Below, piece after piece: positions 61,677 to 64,000 of a stretch of DNA of 64,000 nt. How positions within the stretch are numbered: the stretch's first letter is position 1; each line of letters begins with the position of its first letter. The stretch comes from Halobacterium noricense (GTDB taxonomy: Archaea; Halobacteriota; Halobacteria; Halobacteriales; Halobacteriaceae), in NCBI RefSeq assembly GCF_021233435.1, contig NZ_CP089468.1:2294001-2358000 (forward strand), read 5' to 3'. The notes beneath the pieces were generated by a model that was given only the letters and a program-made list of their open reading frames with translations, was not told where the DNA came from and did not search any database. A program made the position numbers and the translations under genes.

Positions 61677-62381
61677 ATGGACAAGCAGGAGCTCCGCGAG
61701 CGCGTCTGGGACGACCTGGAGGCCAGCGGCGAAGCGCGCTTCCCGTTCCCGCCCCACGGCCGCATCCCGAACTTCGCGGGTGCCAGCGACGCCGCCGACC
61801 GACTCGCCGACACCGACGTGTGGGCGGACGCCGACGTGGTGAAGGCGAACCCGGACGCCCCACAGTTGCCGGTGCGCCGCGCGGCGCTGCACGCGGGGAA
61901 GACGGTGTACGTCGCCGTACCGCGGCTGCGCGACGAGGAGTGCTTCCTCCGGCTGGACCCCGCGGAAGTCGCGGACGTCGACGACGCCACGACGGTCAGC
62001 GGCATCAGCGAGCACGGCACACCAGTCGGCCCGGAGGACGTCGAGCCCGTCGATCTCATCGTCTCCGGGAGCGTCGCGGTCACGGAGCGCGGCGAGCGCG
62101 TCGGGAAGGGAGAGGGGTACAGCGACCTCGAATTCGCGCTGCTCCGGGAGTTCGACCGCGTCGACGACGACACGGCGACGGTGACGACGGTCCACGAGCG
62201 ACAGGTCGTCGACGAGGCGATTCCGACCGGCGACCACGACGTGCCGATGGATTACGTCGTCACGCCCGAGCGCGTCGTCGACACCGACGCACCTGCGGCG
62301 AAACCCGAGGGTATCGAGTGGGACGCGCTCAACGAGGAACGCCGCACGGAGATTCCCGTGCTGGAGCGCCTCGCCCCCTGA
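61677..62381 (+). CDS. 5-Formyltetrahydrofolate cyclo-ligase-like protein
   Basis: A 234-residue protein of the haloarchaeal 5-FTHF cyclo-ligase group. Visible features are REFDR-type helices, KANPDAPQLPVRRAAL, the strand-loop VDLIVSGSVAVTERGERVGKGEGYSDLEFALL with the phosphate-binding KGEGYSD, and TTVHERQVVDEAIPTGDHDVPMDYVVTPE. The family converts 5-formyl- to 5,10-methenyl-tetrahydrofolate with ATP; the archaeal group diverges and its substrate is not certain. Confidence 0.85.
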   Translation: MDKQELRERVWDDLEASGEARFPFPPHGRIPNFAGASDAADRLADTDVWADADVVKANPDAPQLPVRRAALHAGKTVYVAVPRLRDEECFLRLDPAEVADVDDATTVSGISEHGTPVGPEDVEPVDLIVSGSVAVTERGERVGKGEGYSDLEFALLREFDRVDDDTATVTTVHERQVVDEAIPTGDHDVPMDYVVTPERVVDTDAPAAKPEGIEWDALNEERRTEIPVLERLAP

Positions 62382-62423
62382 ACGGCCCACAGTTTAAACG
62401 GGAGAGTGCCGTACTCGACGCGT

Positions 62424-62660
62424 ATGCCGGCTTCGAGCGGCGACGACCCGGACGCGAGCGCGGAGGCGGCGCTGTCGGCAGCCATCGACGCGGCCGACGG
62501 CGACCCCGAGTGCGTGCTCTGCTCGAAGCCCGCGGACTACTTCCTCTACGAGCCCGGCAGCGTCGAGAAGTTCGTCTGCTGGGAGCACGTCAGCCCGCAC
62601 TCTGCGGCCGTCGACGGCGAAGGAGAGCGGCCGGGTCGGCCGGTCGCGCTCTCGCTATGA
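62424..62660 (+). CDS. Small zinc-binding-like protein, 78 residues
   Basis: An acidic helical N terminus is followed by ECVLCSKPADYFLYEPGSVEKFVCWEHVSPH, a probable zinc site made of CxxC and CxxH. No named family is recognised. TTTAAA at 62393-62398 is centred 28 bp before the ATG, a good leaderless promoter. It overlaps the stop of the cupin gene on the other strand. Confidence 0.65.
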   Translation: MPASSGDDPDASAEAALSAAIDAADGDPECVLCSKPADYFLYEPGSVEKFVCWEHVSPHSAAVDGEGERPGRPVALSL

Positions 62661-62972
62661 CTCCATCGGTGCCATCGTCGCCGTGAACACCGCCACGTCG
62701 TCGCTCTCGTTGCGCGCGCCGTGGGCGACGCCGCGCTCGTGGACGACCACGCCCGGCGCTGCCACGGTCTCCTCGCTGTCGCCCTGCACGACGACGAGTT
62801 CGCCCTCCAGAACGTGGAAGCTGTTCGTCTGGTCGCCGTGCCCGTGCGGCTCGACTTCCGCACCCGGACCGAGCGCGAACGCCTTCACGAGTTCGTCCGG
62901 CGAGTAGTACAGCTCCTCCGTGACGACCTCGCCCGTCTCGGGCGCGAGGTCGGGATAGCAGTCGAGTGACAC
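62655..62972 (-). CDS. Cupin-domain protein
   Basis: A 105-residue single-domain cupin. The two motifs are EPHGHGDQTNSFHVLEGE (two His and Glu-like metal ligands) and GVVVHERGVAHGARNES (final His). Such proteins are metal-dependent isomerases, dioxygenases or sensors; the substrate is not told by the sequence. Confidence 0.85.
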   Translation of the reverse strand: MSLDCYPDLAPETGEVVTEELYYSPDELVKAFALGPGAEVEPHGHGDQTNSFHVLEGELVVVQGDSEETVAAPGVVVHERGVAHGARNESDDVAVFTATMAPMES

Positions 62973-62997
62973 AGCAGAACGGAGACGGCGGAAGTCC

Positions 62998-63324
62998 TTA
63001 TCTGTCGGGTTCGACGAGTTCCTCGGCGACCGTCTCGGAGCCCAGCAGCGCGGGGTCGACGGCGAGGTCGAGGACGCCCTTCACGAACTCGGGCATCGAG
63101 TCGGGCGTGTACGCGACGGTTTTCAGGCCCTCGTTCTGCTCGCGGGCGACCGGGATGGCAGTGGCTTCGGCCGCGTCCGTGATGACGAGCAGGTCGGCGT
63201 CCGCGACGCCGGCATCTTCGAGGCGCTGGCCGGACGCGACGTCCTCGATGCTGGTGACTTCCACGCCCTCGTTCCGGAGGGCGTCGACGATGCCGCGGTC
63301 GGGGCCGACGACGATAGCCTTCAT
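62998..63324 (-). CDS. Haloarchaeal Rossmann-like protein (DUF7126-like)
   Basis: A 108-residue protein with a TrkA-N or HPr-like alpha/beta pattern: [22 protein letters not shown] at the start and [18 protein letters not shown] in the middle. It overlaps the 3' end of guaA by 4 bp and is likely in the same operon. I recall a haloarchaeal family (DUF7126) here, role unknown; a link to GMP synthesis is suggested only by position. Confidence 0.7.
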   Translation of the reverse strand: MKAIVVGPDRGIVDALRNEGVEVTSIEDVASGQRLEDAGVADADLLVITDAAEATAIPVAREQNEGLKTVAYTPDSMPEFVKGVLDLAVDPALLGSETVAEELVEPDR

Positions 63325-64000
63325 TCGTACTCGATGGTCGCAGGTGGTTTGTGCGTGACGTCGTAGACGACGCGGGAGACGTTGTCGATGGTGCCGGCGA
63401 TGCGGGACTGGAGGCGCTGGAGGGTCTCCCACTCCAGTTCCTGGGCGCGCGCGGTCATCCCGTCTCTCGATTCGACGGAGCGGACGGCGACGACGTAGCC
63501 GTGAACGCGGTTGTCGCCTTTCACGCCCGTCGCCTTCCCGAGGACGGCGGCGAACGCCTGCCACGGGTCGTACTCCTCCAGTTCCTCCTCGACGACTGCG
63601 GTCGCCTCGCGGCAGACCGCGACCTTCTCGGGGGTGACTTCGCCGAGCACGCGCACCGCGAGCCCGGGGCCGGGGAACGGCATGCGCTCGCTGATGATCT
63701 CTTCGAGGTCGAGGTGGCGGGCGACCTCCCGGACCTCGTCCTTGTAGAGGTCACGCATCGGCTCGACGATGCCCTCGAAGCCGACGCGCTCGGGGAGCCC
63801 GCCGACGTTGTGGTGGCTCTTGATGGTGCCCTCGCTCTCGATGCGGTCGGGGTAGATGGTGCCCTGCACGAGGTAGTCGGCGTCGACTTCCTCGGCGACC
63901 GTCTCGAACTCCCGGATGAACTGCTCGCCGATGACGTGGCGCTTCTCCTCGGGGTCCGTGACGCCCGCCAGTTCGTCGAAGAAGCGGTCCTGCGCTTCGA
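63321..64000 (-). CDS. guaAB: GMP synthase, subunit B (PP-loop ATP pyrophosphatase), 3' part
   Basis: The C-terminal 225 residues of the archaeal GMP synthase B subunit; the start lies beyond the right edge. The enzyme aminates XMP to GMP with ammonia from subunit A. Visible motifs are [28 protein letters not shown] and [23 protein letters not shown], and the end is [15 protein letters not shown]. The gene overlaps the following small gene by 4 bp. Confidence 0.95.
   Translation of the reverse strand, partial: EAQDRFFDELAGVTDPEEKRHVIGEQFIREFETVAEEVDADYLVQGTIYPDRIESEGTIKSHHNVGGLPERVGFEGIVEPMRDLYKDEVREVARHLDLEEIISERMPFPGPGLAVRVLGEVTPEKVAVCREATAVVEEELEEYDPWQAFAAVLGKATGVKGDNRVHGYVVAVRSVESRDGMTARAQELEWETLQRLQSRIAGTIDNVSRVVYDVTHKPPATIEYE

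Noticed and set aside
1-64000. CRISPR arrays
   Set aside because: No regularly spaced direct repeats of 25-37 bp were seen. The repeats found are palindromic and dispersed.

Overview
This window is chromosomal DNA from an extremely halophilic archaeon (class Halobacteria, most like Halobacterium or a close relative). The evidence is the very high GC content, acidic proteins, archaeal DnaG primase, separate GuaA B-subunit, Ahb-type siroheme decarboxylase, desampylase, LWR-type and other haloarchaeal families, Tat-lipobox solute-binding proteins, and many genes with an AT-rich box A centred 26-30 nt before the start codon, which is the leaderless-transcript pattern.

Layout. 0.6-6.3 kb: two molybdopterin-assembly MoeA genes, an HAD phosphatase, small enzymes and an AT-richer Fic gene. 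6.5-9.6 kb: tetrapyrrole cluster (hemA, siroheme dehydrogenase, fused siroheme decarboxylase). 10.2-15 kb: two cis-prenyltransferases, a DUF92 membrane protein and DnaG. 15-24.8 kb: transporters (DUF3311/SSS symporter, FNT-UspA fusion), regulators, an enolase-like protein and PdxS. 25-33.3 kb: a complete branched-chain amino acid operon (leuA, ilvBNC, small ORF, leuCDB). 33.4-36.8 kb: tungstate-type ABC transporter and ThrB. 36.9-43.1 kb: FAD oxidoreductase, then an IclR-ABC transporter-metallohydrolase module that abuts a broken HtrA protease. 44-49.6 kb: oxidoreductase, small haloarchaeal proteins and an ABC-2 exporter. 49.9-57.5 kb: carB and carA facing each other with a decayed IS200/IS605 tnpB element between them, and an Lrp regulator divergent from carA. 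57.5-64 kb: Idi, desampylase, TenA, a deleted alcohol dehydrogenase, MoaB, folate enzyme, cupin, and the 3' part of guaA.

The most unusual material is in three places. (1) Between leuA and ilvB there is a candidate leaderless 23-residue leader peptide rich in Leu/Ile/Val whose stop codon lies in the loop of a hairpin; ilvB itself has a Shine-Dalgarno. This looks like amino-acid-responsive attenuation of the ilv-leu operon. (2) Short perfect palindromes (mostly 6-10 bp stems with 1-4 nt loops) occur between genes and also, in small clusters, as apparent in-frame insertions inside moeA2, leuD and the 36.9 kb oxidoreductase gene, resembling the palindromic elements known from Rickettsia. (3) Two intergenic copies of a 119-bp element have a 13-bp terminal stem with compensatory base changes.

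Several genes are damaged or suspect: leuA has an out-of-frame leaderless start, the htrA-like protease is frameshifted and lacks its PDZ end, the alcohol dehydrogenase has lost its middle, and tnpB is frameshifted and internally deleted. I found no tRNA, rRNA or CRISPR array.
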